Source of the DNA: Crenobacter intestini
Lineage (GTDB): Bacteria; Pseudomonadota; Gammaproteobacteria; Burkholderiales; Chromobacteriaceae
DNA length: 64,000 bases
Direction: 5' to 3'
NCBI RefSeq assembly: GCF_004919095.1
Contig: NZ_STGJ01000001.1
Location: 434,001 to 498,000, forward strand
The notes beneath the pieces are model-generated. The model searched no databases and was not told the DNA's origin. It saw only the letters and a list, made by a program, of their open reading frames with translations. Both the position numbers and the translations under genes were made by a program. Numbering within the stretch: the stretch's first letter is position 1; each line of letters starts with the position of its first letter. Below are positions 54,104-64,000 of the stretch, piece after piece.

Positions 54104-54994
54104 TCAGTCGAGGCCGAATTCCTTGAGGAAGCGCACGTCGTCGGCCCAGCCCGACTTCACCTTCACCCACACCTCGAGGTAGACCTTGGTGTCGAACAGC
54201 GCCTCCATGTCGAGGCGTGCCTCGGTCGAGATCTTCTTCAGCTTCTCGCCGCCCTTGCCGATCACGATGGGCTTCTGCCCTTCCTTGTCGACCAGGATCG
54301 CCACGTGGATGCGGTACATAGTGCCGTCGAGCTCGAATGCCTCGACTTCGACGTTCATCGAGTACGGCAGCTCCTCGCCCAGGTAGCGGAACAGCTTCTC
54401 GCGCACGATCTCGGCGGCGAGGAAGCGCTGGCTCTTGTCGGTGACCATGTCTTCCGGGTAGAGCGGCACCGACTCGGGCAGCAGGGGCTCGACCTTGGCG
54501 AGCAGCTCGGTCAGGCGCTGGCCGTGCTTGGCGCTGACCACCTCGGCGTCGGCGAAGTTGAACTCGGCGCGCACGTCGTCGATGAAGTTGGCCAGTTCGA
54601 CCTTGTCTTTGGCCTTGTCGACCTTGTTCACCACCAGGATCACCGGGATGTTCTTCGGCAGCAGCGCCATCACCTCGCGGTCAGCGGCGGAGAAACGCTT
54701 GGCCTCGACCACGAACAGCACGCAGTCGACGTTGGACAGCGTGTCCTTGACGCTCTTGTTCAGCGCCTCGTTCAGCGCGCCCTTGTGGAAGGTCTGGAAG
54801 CCCGGCGTGTCGACGAACACGAACTGAGCCGTATCAGCGGTATGGATGCCGGTGACGCGGTGGCGGGTGGTCTGCGCCTTCTTCGAGGTGATGCTGATCT
54901 TCTGCCCGATCAGGTGGTTCATCAGCGTCGACTTGCCGACGTTAGGGCGGCCGACGATCGCGACAAAGCCGCAGCGGAAATCGGTTTCGTTCAT
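54104..54994 (-). CDS. era: GTPase Era
   Basis: A 296-residue GTPase for 16S rRNA maturation and 30S assembly. The G domain has [12 protein letters not shown], the effector-region [21 protein letters not shown] and NKVDK. The C-terminal KH domain has [14 protein letters not shown]. All motifs are intact and the length is standard. It overlaps the rnc stop by 4 bases; the rnc-era pairing is widely conserved. Confidence 0.96.
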   Translation of the reverse strand: MNETDFRCGFVAIVGRPNVGKSTLMNHLIGQKISITSKKAQTTRHRVTGIHTADTAQFVFVDTPGFQTFHKGALNEALNKSVKDTLSNVDCVLFVVEAKRFSAADREVMALLPKNIPVILVVNKVDKAKDKVELANFIDDVRAEFNFADAEVVSAKHGQRLTELLAKVEPLLPESVPLYPEDMVTDKSQRFLAAEIVREKLFRYLGEELPYSMNVEVEAFELDGTMYRIHVAILVDKEGQKPIVIGKGGEKLKKISTEARLDMEALFDTKVYLEVWVKVKSGWADDVRFLKEFGLD

Positions 54995-55698
54995 TTGCTG
55001 CCTTTCTTGAACAGCGACGCCAGGCGTTCGAGCGCGGCCTCGGCGGCCTGCTGCTCGGCGCCGCGACGGCTGCTGCCCTCGCCGGTGGTGTCGATGCCCA
55101 AGTCGCCCAGTTCACAGGCGACGATAAAGTGTTGTTCGTGCGCTTCGCCACTTTGCGAGACGATGCGGTAGCGCGGCAGGGGGTAGCGCCTCGCCTGCAG
55201 CGCTTCTTGCAGACGGGTCTTGGCGTCCTTGGCGTGGCGGGTCGGGTCGATCGCGGCGACGCGCGCATCGTAGAGTCGCCGCACCACCGCCTCTGCGGCC
55301 GCGAAGTCGGCGTCGAAGGAGACGGCGGCGAAGGTCGCCTCCAGCGCGTCGGCGAGGATGGACGGCCGGTTGAAGCCGCCGCTTTTCAGTTCGCCCTCGC
55401 CCAGGTACAGCTCGTCGCCCAGCTTGAGCACGACGGCGATCTCGCTGAGCGTCTGCTGGTTGACGAGGTTGGCGCGCAAGCGCGAGAGCTCGCCCTCGCT
55501 CAGCGCGGGGAAGCGGTCGTACAGCATGCGGGCGACGGTGTAGTTGAGGATGCTGTCGCCGATGAATTCCAGCCGCTCGTTGTTCGGCGTACCGAAGCTG
55601 CGGTGGGTCAGTGCCTGGCGCAGCCAGGCAGGTTCGGTAAAGCGGTGGCCGATGGCGTCGCTCAGCCGCCGGAACCGGGTATCACGTTGTTGGGTCAC
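54991..55698 (-). CDS. rnc: Ribonuclease III
   Basis: A 235-residue double-strand-specific endoribonuclease. The catalytic signature [13 protein letters not shown] is near residue 38, the second acidic cluster is in [16 protein letters not shown] and the C-terminal dsRNA-binding domain covers about residues 160-230. The start is GTG at 55698, overlapping the stop of the DUF4845 gene (GTGA). A longer frame upstream would add 70 non-homologous residues. The order DUF4845-rnc-era-recO fits betaproteobacteria. Confidence 0.94.
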   Translation of the reverse strand: MTQQRDTRFRRLSDAIGHRFTEPAWLRQALTHRSFGTPNNERLEFIGDSILNYTVARMLYDRFPALSEGELSRLRANLVNQQTLSEIAVVLKLGDELYLGEGELKSGGFNRPSILADALEATFAAVSFDADFAAAEAVVRRLYDARVAAIDPTRHAKDAKTRLQEALQARRYPLPRYRIVSQSGEAHEQHFIVACELGDLGIDTTGEGSSRRGAEQQAAEAALERLASLFKKGSK

Positions 55699-56075
55699 TG
55701 TAGGATTTGCTCGCCGGCCTTGTTGCCGGCTTTCACGTTGAAATCGAAGACGAGACTGACGTTGTAGGCCAACGGCACCTCGCGGCGCCACGCCGCCTGG
55801 ATCACCGGGCTCACGCCGGCCGGCGCGACGATCAACAGGTCGTTCGCGCGTACCGACTTGATGTCGGCAACGCCGGCGCGCTGCGTGAAGTCTTTGCGCA
55901 CGCCCCACTCGCCTTCGCGCGCGGGTTCCTTGGCCATGTCGTTCAGCGCGTTCTTCACCTCGAAATATTCGGCGTACACCGGTACGACCTTGAAGAAGGT
56001 CAAGAGTACGGTGCCCGCAACCAGCAGGAAGGCGAGCAAGGACATCAGGGAAAGGCCGGCTTGGCGGTGGCGCAT
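55695..56075 (-). CDS. DUF4845 family membrane-anchored protein
   Basis: A 126-residue protein with one N-terminal membrane segment preceded by RQAGLSLMSL, which resembles a type IV pilin-like start (Gly then Leu-Ser-Leu and a hydrophobic stretch). A small soluble domain follows. DUF4845 proteins occur between lepB and rnc in this order in many beta- and gammaproteobacteria. Function unknown. The ATG at 56075 begins MRHRQAG. It follows the lepB terminator, so it probably has its own promoter. Confidence 0.85.
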   Translation of the reverse strand: MRHRQAGLSLMSLLAFLLVAGTVLLTFFKVVPVYAEYFEVKNALNDMAKEPAREGEWGVRKDFTQRAGVADIKSVRANDLLIVAPAGVSPVIQAAWRREVPLAYNVSLVFDFNVKAGNKAGEQILQ

Positions 56076-56143
56076 GGTGTCTCCGGTCAGGGTTGGATAG
56101 GCGACCATTCTAAACGTCCTCGGCGCTTTGCGCATGCGGCAAC

Positions 56144-56176
56144 AAAAAGGCAGACCCCGCCTTAGCGGGGTCTGCC
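56144..56176 (-). terminator. Rho-independent terminator of lepA-lepB
   Basis: On the minus strand a perfect 12-bp stem (56176-56165 with 56160-56149), a 4-base loop, then five T. It lies 20 bases after the lepB stop codon and separates the rpoE-to-lepB block from the rnc block. Confidence 0.9.
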
Positions 56177-56195
56177 GGCCGCCGGGACGGGCGCT

Positions 56196-57176
56196 TTAGT
56201 GGATCTTCTGGCCGATGCGCGAGAAGTCCTTGAAGTTCATCCAGATCAGGAAGGCCTTGCCGACCAAGAGGTCGTCGGCGACGAAGCCCCAGTAGCGGCT
56301 GTCCAGGCTGTTGTCGCGGTTGTCACCCAGCATGAAGTAGTGGCCGTCCGGCACCTTGCAGGTGAAGCCGTCTTCCTCGTACTTGCAGTTGTCGCGGTAC
56401 GGGAAGTCGCGCACCTGCTGCGGGTCGTACACCGGCGTGTCCGGCGTGGTCACCACCTTGTAGCTGCGAGGCGCAGGAGCGCTCGGCAGCTTCTCGACGA
56501 ACTGGTCGGTACGGATCATCGCGAGGCCCTGTTCAAGGTACTCGTATGTGCCGTCTTCGACGTCCGGCACCGGCTGGCCGTTGATGGTCAGGCGCTTGTT
56601 GCGGTACTCGACGGTGTCGCCGGGCAGGCCGATCACCCGCTTGATGTAGTCGACCCGCGGATTGGGCGGGAAGTTGAACACCACCACGTCGCCGCGCGCC
56701 ACCTCGCCCACCGGCACCATCACCTTGTTGAGCACCGGCACGCGCAGGCCGTAATCGAACTTGTTGACCAGGATGAAGTCGCCGACCACCAGCCCCGGCC
56801 GCATCGAGCTGGACGGGATCTGGAACGGCTCGACGACGAAGGCACGCAGCAGGAACACCACCAGGATGATCGGGAAGAAGCCCTTGGCGTTGTCGATCAC
56901 GTGGCCCGGCTCCTCGCCCGGCGCGCGGCGGCGCGCGAGATAAAAGCGGTCGAGCGCCCAGCCGAAACCGGTGATCAGCACGATCACCAGCATCACCGCG
57001 CTGAAGCTCATCCAGTTGGAGAGCACGCCGAAGAAGCCGGCCAACAGCAGGATGTAGCCCCACTGCACCGACGCCGGCCACTCCTTCTCGCCGGGCGCCT
57101 TGTGCTTGCCGCCGGAAGCGACCATCAGCACGCCGGCGACCATCGCCACCACGAACATCCAGAAATAGCCGGCCAC
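56196..57176 (-). CDS. lepB: Signal peptidase I
   Basis: A 326-residue membrane serine protease that removes signal peptides. Two or three N-terminal membrane segments are followed by the catalytic domain. The catalytic Ser is in PSSSMRPGLVVGDFILVNKF, the general-base Lys in DYIKRVIGLPGD, and the conserved GDNRDNSLDSRYWG lies near the end. Length is close to E. coli LepB (324). The ATG at 57176 is directly adjacent to the lepA stop codon. Confidence 0.95.
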   Translation of the reverse strand: MAGYFWMFVVAMVAGVLMVASGGKHKAPGEKEWPASVQWGYILLLAGFFGVLSNWMSFSAVMLVIVLITGFGWALDRFYLARRRAPGEEPGHVIDNAKGFFPIILVVFLLRAFVVEPFQIPSSSMRPGLVVGDFILVNKFDYGLRVPVLNKVMVPVGEVARGDVVVFNFPPNPRVDYIKRVIGLPGDTVEYRNKRLTINGQPVPDVEDGTYEYLEQGLAMIRTDQFVEKLPSAPAPRSYKVVTTPDTPVYDPQQVRDFPYRDNCKYEEDGFTCKVPDGHYFMLGDNRDNSLDSRYWGFVADDLLVGKAFLIWMNFKDFSRIGQKIH

Positions 57177-58970
<1,794 letters not shown>

Positions 58971-59036
58971 CGGCTCGCAGGCAAAAAGATGAGGGCACCC
59001 CAGGCGCCCTCGTCGTTGGATTGTTGGTGGCGGATT

Positions 59037-59288
59037 CTAGCGGATTTCCCCGGCCTTTGCAGCCAGCACGGCGGCCAGCCTCGCCTCGTCAAGGTACCAG
59101 TGGCAGATCGGCTCGCCGTCGATCTCCAGCGCCGGCACCAGCTCGTTGTAGCGCGCCTCGAGCACCGGGTCGTCGTCGACGTCGAGCACCGACAGCTCGA
59201 AGCCGTAGCGCGCCTGCCAAGGCAAAAGCGCGTCGCGCATCGCGTGGCACAGCGAACAGTACTCGCGAAAATACAGCGTCAGCTTCAT
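59037..59288 (-). CDS. Glutaredoxin-like thioredoxin-fold protein
   Basis: An 83-residue glutaredoxin-family (DUF836-like) protein with CSLC at residues 11-14 (LYFREYCSLCHAMRD) and the cis-Pro in LVPALEIDG. It likely acts as a thiol oxidoreductase in the cytoplasm. The ATG overlaps the mucD stop codon by 4 bases. In betaproteobacteria such a gene often sits between mucD and lepA, as here, and may belong to the envelope stress operon. Confidence 0.85.
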   Translation of the reverse strand: MKLTLYFREYCSLCHAMRDALLPWQARYGFELSVLDVDDDPVLEARYNELVPALEIDGEPICHWYLDEARLAAVLAAKAGEIR

Positions 59289-60703
59289 GGCGTCCCCTTC
59301 GGCACTTCCAGCGGCACGAACAACAGGTTGCCGCGCCGCCACAGCTGCAGCGCGACCACGTCGCCGGGCTTCACCGCCGCGAGCAGGCGCTGGAACTGCG
59401 CGCGGCCGGTGAGCGCCTCGCCCGCCACGCCGACGATCACGTCGCCACGGGTAATCCCTGCGCGCGCAGCCACGGCACCCGTGCCCTGCACCACCAGCGC
59501 GTACGGCACGCCGACCTGCTTCAGTTGCGCGGTATTAAGCTCCGCCAGGGTCAGGCCGAGCTTGCCCTGGTCGATACGGCCCGTCTCTTCCGGCGCGCGG
59601 TACTCGCGCTCGGCGAGCCTGGGGTCCGCCTCTTTCAGCTCCTCGGCGCGCACGGCGACCGCCAGCGGCGCACGGTTGCGCCACAGTTGCAGCTTGACCG
59701 TGCTACCCGGGCGGATCATGCCGATCGCGCGCTGCAGGTCGGCGCCATTCGCGATCGGCTTGCCGTCGATGGCCAGCACGATATCGCCCGCGCGCACGCC
59801 GGCACGCGCGGCCGGGCCAGCCGGCTCGACCGAATTGATCAGCGCGCCCTCGGGCCTGTCCAGGCCGAACGACGCGGCCAGGTCCTTGTTCACTTCCTGC
59901 ACCGACACGCCGATGCGCCCGCGCGCGACCCGGCCGGACTTCTTCAGCTGGTCGGCGACGTCCAGCGCGACGTCGATCGGGATCGCGAACGAAATGCCCA
60001 TGAAGCCGCCGGAACGGCTGTAGATCTGCGAGTTGACGCCGACCACCTCGCCCTTGAGGTTGAACAGCGGCCCGCCCGAGTTACCCGGGTTGATCGCCGC
60101 GTCGGTCTGGATGAACGGCACGTAGCTCTCGTCGGGCAACTGCCGGCCCTTGGCCGAGACGATGCCCGAGGTGACGGTGTTCTCGAAGCCGAACGGCGAG
60201 CCGATCGCCAGCACCCACTCGCCGACCTCGACGTCATCCGCCTTGCCGAGCTTCGCCGCGGGCAGGCCCGCCGCGTCGATCTTCAAGAGCGCGACGTCGG
60301 TACGCGCGTCCGAGCCGACCACCCTCGCCTTGAATTCGCGCTTGTCGCCGAGCGTGACCTTGATCTCGTCGGCGCGCGCGATCACGTGCGCGTTGGTCAG
60401 GATGTAGCCGTCCGGGCTCATGATGAAGCCCGAACCCAGGCTCGCGGCCTGGTACTCGCGCGGCGGCTGCGGCGGCGCGAAGCGGCGGAAGAATTCGAAG
60501 AACGGGTCGCCTTCCATGCCCTGCGGCAGGCCAGCCTGTTCGCGCACGGTCTGCGTGGTACTGATGTTGACGACCGAACGGCCTTCGTTCTTGACGAGCC
60601 GGGTAAAGTCCGGCAAGGCGGCCGGGGCGGCGGCAACGCCGCCCGCAGGCAGCGCGCAGGCGAAGGCCAGCACGCAGGCCGCGGCTACTTTCCTGATCTG
60701 CAT
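59285..60703 (-). CDS. mucD: Periplasmic serine endoprotease DegP/MucD
   Basis: A 472-residue HtrA-family protease-chaperone with a Sec signal peptide (cleavage after about residue 25). Catalytic residues are His106 in TNAHV, Asp136 in RTDVALLK and Ser209 in GNSGGP. Two PDZ domains follow (about 265-355 and 380-465). It degrades misfolded envelope proteins and, in Pseudomonas, restrains the sigma-E-like response. It overlaps the rseC stop by 19 bases. Its place in the rpoE cluster supports the MucD label. Confidence 0.93.
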   Translation of the reverse strand: MQIRKVAAACVLAFACALPAGGVAAAPAALPDFTRLVKNEGRSVVNISTTQTVREQAGLPQGMEGDPFFEFFRRFAPPQPPREYQAASLGSGFIMSPDGYILTNAHVIARADEIKVTLGDKREFKARVVGSDARTDVALLKIDAAGLPAAKLGKADDVEVGEWVLAIGSPFGFENTVTSGIVSAKGRQLPDESYVPFIQTDAAINPGNSGGPLFNLKGEVVGVNSQIYSRSGGFMGISFAIPIDVALDVADQLKKSGRVARGRIGVSVQEVNKDLAASFGLDRPEGALINSVEPAGPAARAGVRAGDIVLAIDGKPIANGADLQRAIGMIRPGSTVKLQLWRNRAPLAVAVRAEELKEADPRLAEREYRAPEETGRIDQGKLGLTLAELNTAQLKQVGVPYALVVQGTGAVAARAGITRGDVIVGVAGEALTGRAQFQRLLAAVKPGDVVALQLWRRGNLLFVPLEVPKGTP

Positions 60704-61155
60704 CTACGGGGCATCTCCATCGGGGACAAGGCGGGGTCGAAACGGCGGGTGATCGCGGGCACGTAGCGCGCGTCCCCTTTCAGGCGCGCCGCGCGGCGCC
60801 GCGCCCAGAAAAGCGCGATTGCGGCGCCCGACACCGCGCCGGCCACGGCCAAGGCTTCGCCGGCGAGATTGCCGAGCAAGGCGCCGCCGACAAGGCCGCT
60901 CAAGGGCGCGAGGTACATCAGGAGCGCGCTGCCGAGCACCCCGCCCTCGGGGACGCTGACGAACACCTTGTCGCCCGGCGTGACGCCCAGCGGGTCGAGC
61001 ACCCTGAAGCGGGTCGCGCCGCCGAACAGGCGGGCGATGCTCATCGAACGGCAGCCGTTCACCGGGTCGCAATGCCCGCACGGCGAATGCGGCTGCGGCT
61101 CGACCCAGGCATGGCCGGACTCGACCGACAGCACGCGCGCTTCGGCTTCGGTCAT
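60685..61155 (-). CDS. rseC: SoxR-reducing system / sigma-E regulatory protein RseC
   Basis: A 156-residue inner-membrane protein with an N-terminal Cys-rich domain (PCGHCDPVNGC), two membrane segments (about 75-95 and 100-120) and a basic tail. RseC is a positive modulator of sigma-E in E. coli and part of a SoxR-reducing complex. The ATG at 61155 overlaps the rseB stop by 4 bases. The C-terminal tail is extended by about 20 Arg-rich residues where it overlaps mucD. Confidence 0.88.
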   Translation of the reverse strand: MTEAEARVLSVESGHAWVEPQPHSPCGHCDPVNGCRSMSIARLFGGATRFRVLDPLGVTPGDKVFVSVPEGGVLGSALLMYLAPLSGLVGGALLGNLAGEALAVAGAVSGAAIALFWARRRAARLKGDARYVPAITRRFDPALSPMEMPRRCRSGK

Positions 61156-62111
61156 GGTTTCTTGCTGATGCGCAGGCCGCGCGCGATGGCGGCGAGCGAG
61201 GACTCGGGCAACTCGCCGACCAGGGTCAGCTGGTAGTCGCCCTCCGGGTCGGACACCACGGACAGCGCGCCGTACCCGTGCCCGCCGGTGGTGCGTGCCT
61301 GCGCGCCGGGCTCGGCAAACACCGACAGCATCACCAGGCCGTCGCTGTAGACGAAATGCTGGACCGGCGCCGCACCCTCGTCGCCGGGCAGGCGGCGCTC
61401 GCCGGCCTGCACCAGCGAGAAGCCGGCCGGCATGCCGCGCAGCTCGAGCGCAGGCGTCGGCGCGTCGGCGGCAGCGCGCTGCGACGACGACTTGGCCGTC
61501 AGCTTGTAGAGGGGCTTGACGTCGACCTTCAGCTTGCCGACGTCGAGGTTCAGGTCGATGAAGCTGAACGACTCGACCGCCTGCCCTTGCGGGGTCAGCG
61601 TCATCGTCTTGAGCGGCAGGTGCGACTTGCCGTCGACGCACAGGCGCAGCGCGTAACGCTGGCCGGCCTCGCGCGGCTTGAGCTCCAGCCACTGGCAATC
61701 CCGCATGGCGACGCGCGACTGCCCCAGCCGGGTCAGCGTGTAGCTTTGCTGCAGCGCGTCCACGTCCTCGGGCAGCAACGCCGGGAAGAGCTTGACCGAA
61801 CTTGCCTTGGCCGCCTGCAGCGCGCGTTGGTCGGGCCCTGCGCTGACGACGGTGTCGCCGCTGCGGATCACCTCGCGCGGCAGGCCGTCGAGCGAGACGC
61901 GCCGCTCGCGCACCTTGCCGCGCGCCTGCGCGCGCTCGATGCGGAAAGTCTCTGCGGCGCTACCGACCTGGTGCAAATAGCTGCCGGCCAGGGGCTGCGT
62001 GCGGGCGACCGACGCGGCCTTGCCGAGCAAGGCCCAGTCGTCGGGCGCTGAAGCATGAATGGAGCCGGCCCCCAGCAGGGAGACGGCGAAAGGCAACAAC
62101 AAGCCGCGCAT
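61152..62111 (-). CDS. rseB: Sigma-E regulatory protein MucB/RseB
   Basis: A 319-residue periplasmic protein with a signal peptide (cleaved near ASA, residue 22). The N-terminal LolA-like domain has LAGSYLHQVGSAAETFRIER, and the C-terminal domain (about 205-315) ends with LVGELPESSLAAIARGLRI. It binds the anti-sigma factor RseA and senses lipopolysaccharide or lipoprotein defects. The ATG at 62111 overlaps the rseA stop; a TTG one codon before is also open. Confidence 0.9.
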   Translation of the reverse strand: MRGLLLPFAVSLLGAGSIHASAPDDWALLGKAASVARTQPLAGSYLHQVGSAAETFRIERAQARGKVRERRVSLDGLPREVIRSGDTVVSAGPDQRALQAAKASSVKLFPALLPEDVDALQQSYTLTRLGQSRVAMRDCQWLELKPREAGQRYALRLCVDGKSHLPLKTMTLTPQGQAVESFSFIDLNLDVGKLKVDVKPLYKLTAKSSSQRAAADAPTPALELRGMPAGFSLVQAGERRLPGDEGAAPVQHFVYSDGLVMLSVFAEPGAQARTTGGHGYGALSVVSDPEGDYQLTLVGELPESSLAAIARGLRISKKP

Positions 62112-62587
62112 CAATGTGCCACCTTGGCACCGGCGGCCATGCTGACCCTGACCAGACCGCCGCCGGCGGCCTCCTGATGCGCGGCAAGGTAAGGCGCCTC
62201 GACGCCGGAAGCCGGCGCGAACACGTCCTGCGAAGCCGGCACGGCCTGCGCGACGACCACCTGCGACGCCGGATCCTGCCCGAAGCCGACCCAGCCGACT
62301 GCCGCGGCAAACGCGACCGTCGCGGCCATCGCCGCGTAGCGGCGCACCGGGCGCTGGCGCAGCGGAGCGCGCGGCGAAAGCACCGTCGGCTCGTCACGCA
62401 ACTGGACGGACACTTTCTCGCGCACGTCCAGCGTCAGCTGGCCGTTGCGGCGCATCGCCTCGCCGATCAGGTGATACTCGCTCCAGCACGCCGAGAGCGA
62501 CTGCTCGGCGAGCAGCGCGTCGCTTACGTCGTCGACTTCGTTCGGCGAGAGCTCGCCGTCCATCAATGCGGATATTTTTTCGTTCAT
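62111..62587 (-). CDS. rseA: Anti-sigma-E factor RseA
   Basis: A 158-residue single-pass protein. The N-terminal cytoplasmic anti-sigma domain has KISALMDGELSPNEVDDVSDAL and WSEYHLIGEAMR, a pattern typical of RseA/MucA. One membrane segment (AAMAATVAFAAAVGWVGF, about residues 85-102) leads to a periplasmic tail. It holds RpoE inactive until it is cleaved. The second of two ATG codons, at 62587, has better spacing from AGGTGG. Confidence 0.9.
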   Translation of the reverse strand: MNEKISALMDGELSPNEVDDVSDALLAEQSLSACWSEYHLIGEAMRRNGQLTLDVREKVSVQLRDEPTVLSPRAPLRQRPVRRYAAMAATVAFAAAVGWVGFGQDPASQVVVAQAVPASQDVFAPASGVEAPYLAAHQEAAGGGLVRVSMAAGAKVAH

Positions 62588-62589
62588 CA

Positions 62590-63189
62590 TTACCACCTTT
62601 TGTCTTTCGACGTATCCAGCAGCGGACGCAACTGCGTCGCGATCGCCTCGCGCGCCCTGAAAATGCGCGAGCGCACGGTGCCGATCGGGCACCCCATCAC
62701 CTGGGCGATCTCGTCGTAGCTCAGGCCGTCCATCTCGCGCAGCGTGATCGCGGTGCGCAAATCTTCCGGCAGCGCCTCGACCGCCTGGTTGACCGTCGCG
62801 AGGATCTGCTGGTTCATCAGGTCCGCTTCGGGGGTGTGGTAGTCGGGAATCTGGCTCGACAGATCGAGCGTCTCCCCGTCCTCATCCTCGATTCCGGCGT
62901 GGACCATGGGCTTTCGACCGTTGGCGACCAGAAAGTTCTTCGCCGTATTGATCCCGATGCGGTAGAGCCATGTATAGAAAGCGCTTTCGCCCCTAAACGA
63001 CGGCAGCGCACGGTAGGCCTTGACGAAGGCTTCCTGCGTGACGTCCTCGACGTCGGCACTGTCCTTGATGAAGCGGGACAGCAGCCGGCCGAGCCGTTTC
63101 TGGTACTTGGCGACCAACAAATCGAACGCGCGCTTCTCCCCGCGCTGCACGCGCTCGACCAGTTGCTGGTCAAGTTCCCGCTCACTCAT
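62590..63189 (-). CDS. rpoE: RNA polymerase sigma-E factor
   Basis: A 199-residue ECF sigma factor (AlgU/RpoE group). Region 2 covers about residues 10-85 (FDLLVAKYQKRLGRLLSRFI, VEDVTQEAFVKAYRALPSF) and region 4 about 130-190 (LPEDLRTAITLREMDGLSYD, then VMGCPIGTVRSRIFRAR). It directs the envelope stress response. The ATG at 63189 gives the family N-terminus. rseA, rseB, rseC and mucD follow with short overlaps, so they form one operon. A possible self-regulated promoter lies at 63251-63277. Confidence 0.95.
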   Translation of the reverse strand: MSERELDQQLVERVQRGEKRAFDLLVAKYQKRLGRLLSRFIKDSADVEDVTQEAFVKAYRALPSFRGESAFYTWLYRIGINTAKNFLVANGRKPMVHAGIEDEDGETLDLSSQIPDYHTPEADLMNQQILATVNQAVEALPEDLRTAITLREMDGLSYDEIAQVMGCPIGTVRSRIFRAREAIATQLRPLLDTSKDKRW

Positions 63190-63250
63190 GGAGGGCGCGC
63201 GCCCCCTGCCGCAAGCGAAGGCCGACGCGGCCGCCAATCAGTCTTTCAGG

Positions 63251-63277
63251 TGTGACTCGCATATATCCGATTAGTTC
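63251..63277 (-). promoter_or_regulatory. Possible sigma-E-dependent promoter of rpoE
   Basis: On the minus strand GAACTA (63277-63272) and TCACA (63255-63251) are 16 bases apart, close to the AlgU/RpoE consensus GAACTT-N16-TCTGA. The predicted 5' leader is about 55 bases. RpoE commonly activates its own operon, which fits. The match is imperfect. Confidence 0.45.
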
Positions 63278-63385
63278 TTGCGCAAAAGTGCGCATACCTT
63301 AGCAGACCCTGCTGCAAAGCAAAACAGACGCCGCCACGTGCTGCCCGCCCGCAAGGAAGCACTGCCGCGCGGCCCATAATTCCGA

Positions 63386-63415
63386 TTGTCATTTTCACCA
63401 AGCACTTGCTAGAAT
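63386..63415 (+). promoter_or_regulatory. Sigma-70-like promoter of prpB
   Basis: TTGTCA at 63386-63391 and TAGAAT at 63410-63415 with an 18-base spacer, 40 bases before the prpB ATG. The rest of the 265-base divergent region toward rpoE holds no recognisable gene. Confidence 0.6.
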
Positions 63416-63454
63416 GTCAGACAAACACCCAACCTCATGTAAAGGAAAGCCTCG

Positions 63455-64000
63455 ATGTCGCTCTTACCGGGTCAACGCTTCCGCCTCGCCGTCCAGCAGG
63501 AGAAACCCCTGCAGGTCGTCGGCGCCGTCAACGCCTATTTCGCCCGCCTTGCCGAACATAGCGGCTTCAAGGCGCTGTACCTGTCCGGAGGCGGCGTCGC
63601 CGCGTGCTCGTGCGGCATCCCCGACCTGGGTATCACCACGCTGGAAGACGTGCTGATCGACGTGCGCCGCATCACCGACGTGACCGACCTGCCGCTCCTG
63701 GTCGACATCGATACCGGCTGGGGTGGCGCGTTCAATATCGCGCGTGCCGTGCGCAACCTGGAGAAGGCCGGCGCCGCCGCCGTGCACATCGAGGACCAGG
63801 TCCAGCAAAAACGCTGCGGCCACCGCCCGAACAAGGCCATCGTCAGCAAGGAAGAGATGGTCGACCGCGTGAAGGCCGCCGTCGACGCCCGCCGCCAGGA
63901 CATGGTGATCATGGCGCGTACCGACGCGCTGGCGGTCGAGGGGCTGGAAGCCGCGATCGAGCGCGCGATCGCCTGCGTCGAGGCCGGCGCCGACATGATC
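63455..64000 (+). CDS. prpB: Methylisocitrate lyase, N-terminal part (cut by the window edge)
   Basis: The first 182 of about 295 residues of PrpB, which splits 2-methylisocitrate into pyruvate and succinate in propionate breakdown. It has [50 protein letters not shown], the loop [17 protein letters not shown] with the conserved KRCGH, and MARTDA. KRCGH marks the isocitrate lyase superfamily. The ATG at 63455 has AAAGGAAAG upstream. The remaining methylcitrate genes, if present, lie beyond the window. Confidence 0.94.
   Translation, partial: MSLLPGQRFRLAVQQEKPLQVVGAVNAYFARLAEHSGFKALYLSGGGVAACSCGIPDLGITTLEDVLIDVRRITDVTDLPLLVDIDTGWGGAFNIARAVRNLEKAGAAAVHIEDQVQQKRCGHRPNKAIVSKEEMVDRVKAAVDARRQDMVIMARTDALAVEGLEAAIERAIACVEAGADMI

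Overview
This is a GC-rich bacterial chromosome segment, roughly two-thirds G+C except for one island near 46.2-50.8 kb. The gene set and order suggest a betaproteobacterium, probably of the order Neisseriales (Chromobacteriaceae-like). Pointers are the block rpoE-rseA-rseB-rseC-mucD-lepA-lepB followed by DUF4845-rnc-era-recO-pdxJ-acpS-nagZ, a TakP-type TRAP transporter, ccoI-ccoS and PHA accessory genes. The taxonomic placement is inference. No rRNA, tRNA or CRISPR array was seen. Both ends cut a gene: folC on the left and prpB on the right.

Layout. 0-4.4 kb: folC with two small genes, then the ABC-F ATPase gene uup and an NlpC/P60 lipoprotein. 4.6-9.1 kb: a 2-oxoacid-type TRAP transporter (small and large permease) with two tandem, very similar binding proteins. 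9.1-22.6 kb: mostly housekeeping genes (DUF445, tyrB, an S4/pseudouridine-synthase-like protein that seems to lack its catalytic Asp, a TPR-GGDEF cyclase coupled to ACP phosphodiesterase, MarC, a YddA/SbmA-type ABC exporter, pncC-pgi, orn, then M48 protease-phhB-rsgA). 22.7-30.9 kb: a carbon-storage neighbourhood with acetoacetyl-CoA reductase, an alcohol-forming fatty acyl-CoA reductase, a phasin, a patatin-like lipase, a TetR regulator, a TPR protein, a wax ester synthase/DGAT and a PHA-system protein. Together these could supply both wax-ester and PHA metabolism.

30.9-46.2 kb: an FFLEELY-motif protein, a chagasin-like inhibitor, formate-THF ligase, a quinone oxidoreductase, the cytochrome cbb3 assembly genes ccoI-ccoS, a CNT nucleoside transporter, an LplT-like MFS protein, CstA, a GAF-PAS-GGDEF-EAL protein and a Bcr/CflA efflux pump.

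46.2-50.8 kb is the accessory island and the most interesting part. An IS30-family remnant abuts what look like two integron gene cassettes without an integrase. Each ends in an attC-like site (48391-48477 and 49013-49076) whose first box contains the gene's stop codon. The first cassette is AT-rich and carries a DUF4209-type gene broken by one in-frame TAA. The second carries a small unknown gene. Both products contain an R-x4-H motif like that of HEPN ribonucleases. The array ends exactly where a decayed 599-bp copy of the 3' half of nagZ begins. A small membrane protein and a YjaB-type acetyltransferase lie between this copy and intact nagZ.

50.8-63.2 kb is one long minus-strand block: envelope-stress sigma factor and its regulators, HtrA protease, LepA, LepB, RNase III, Era, RecO, PdxJ, AcpS and NagZ. 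The right edge holds the start of prpB (methylisocitrate lyase) behind a clear sigma-70-like promoter.
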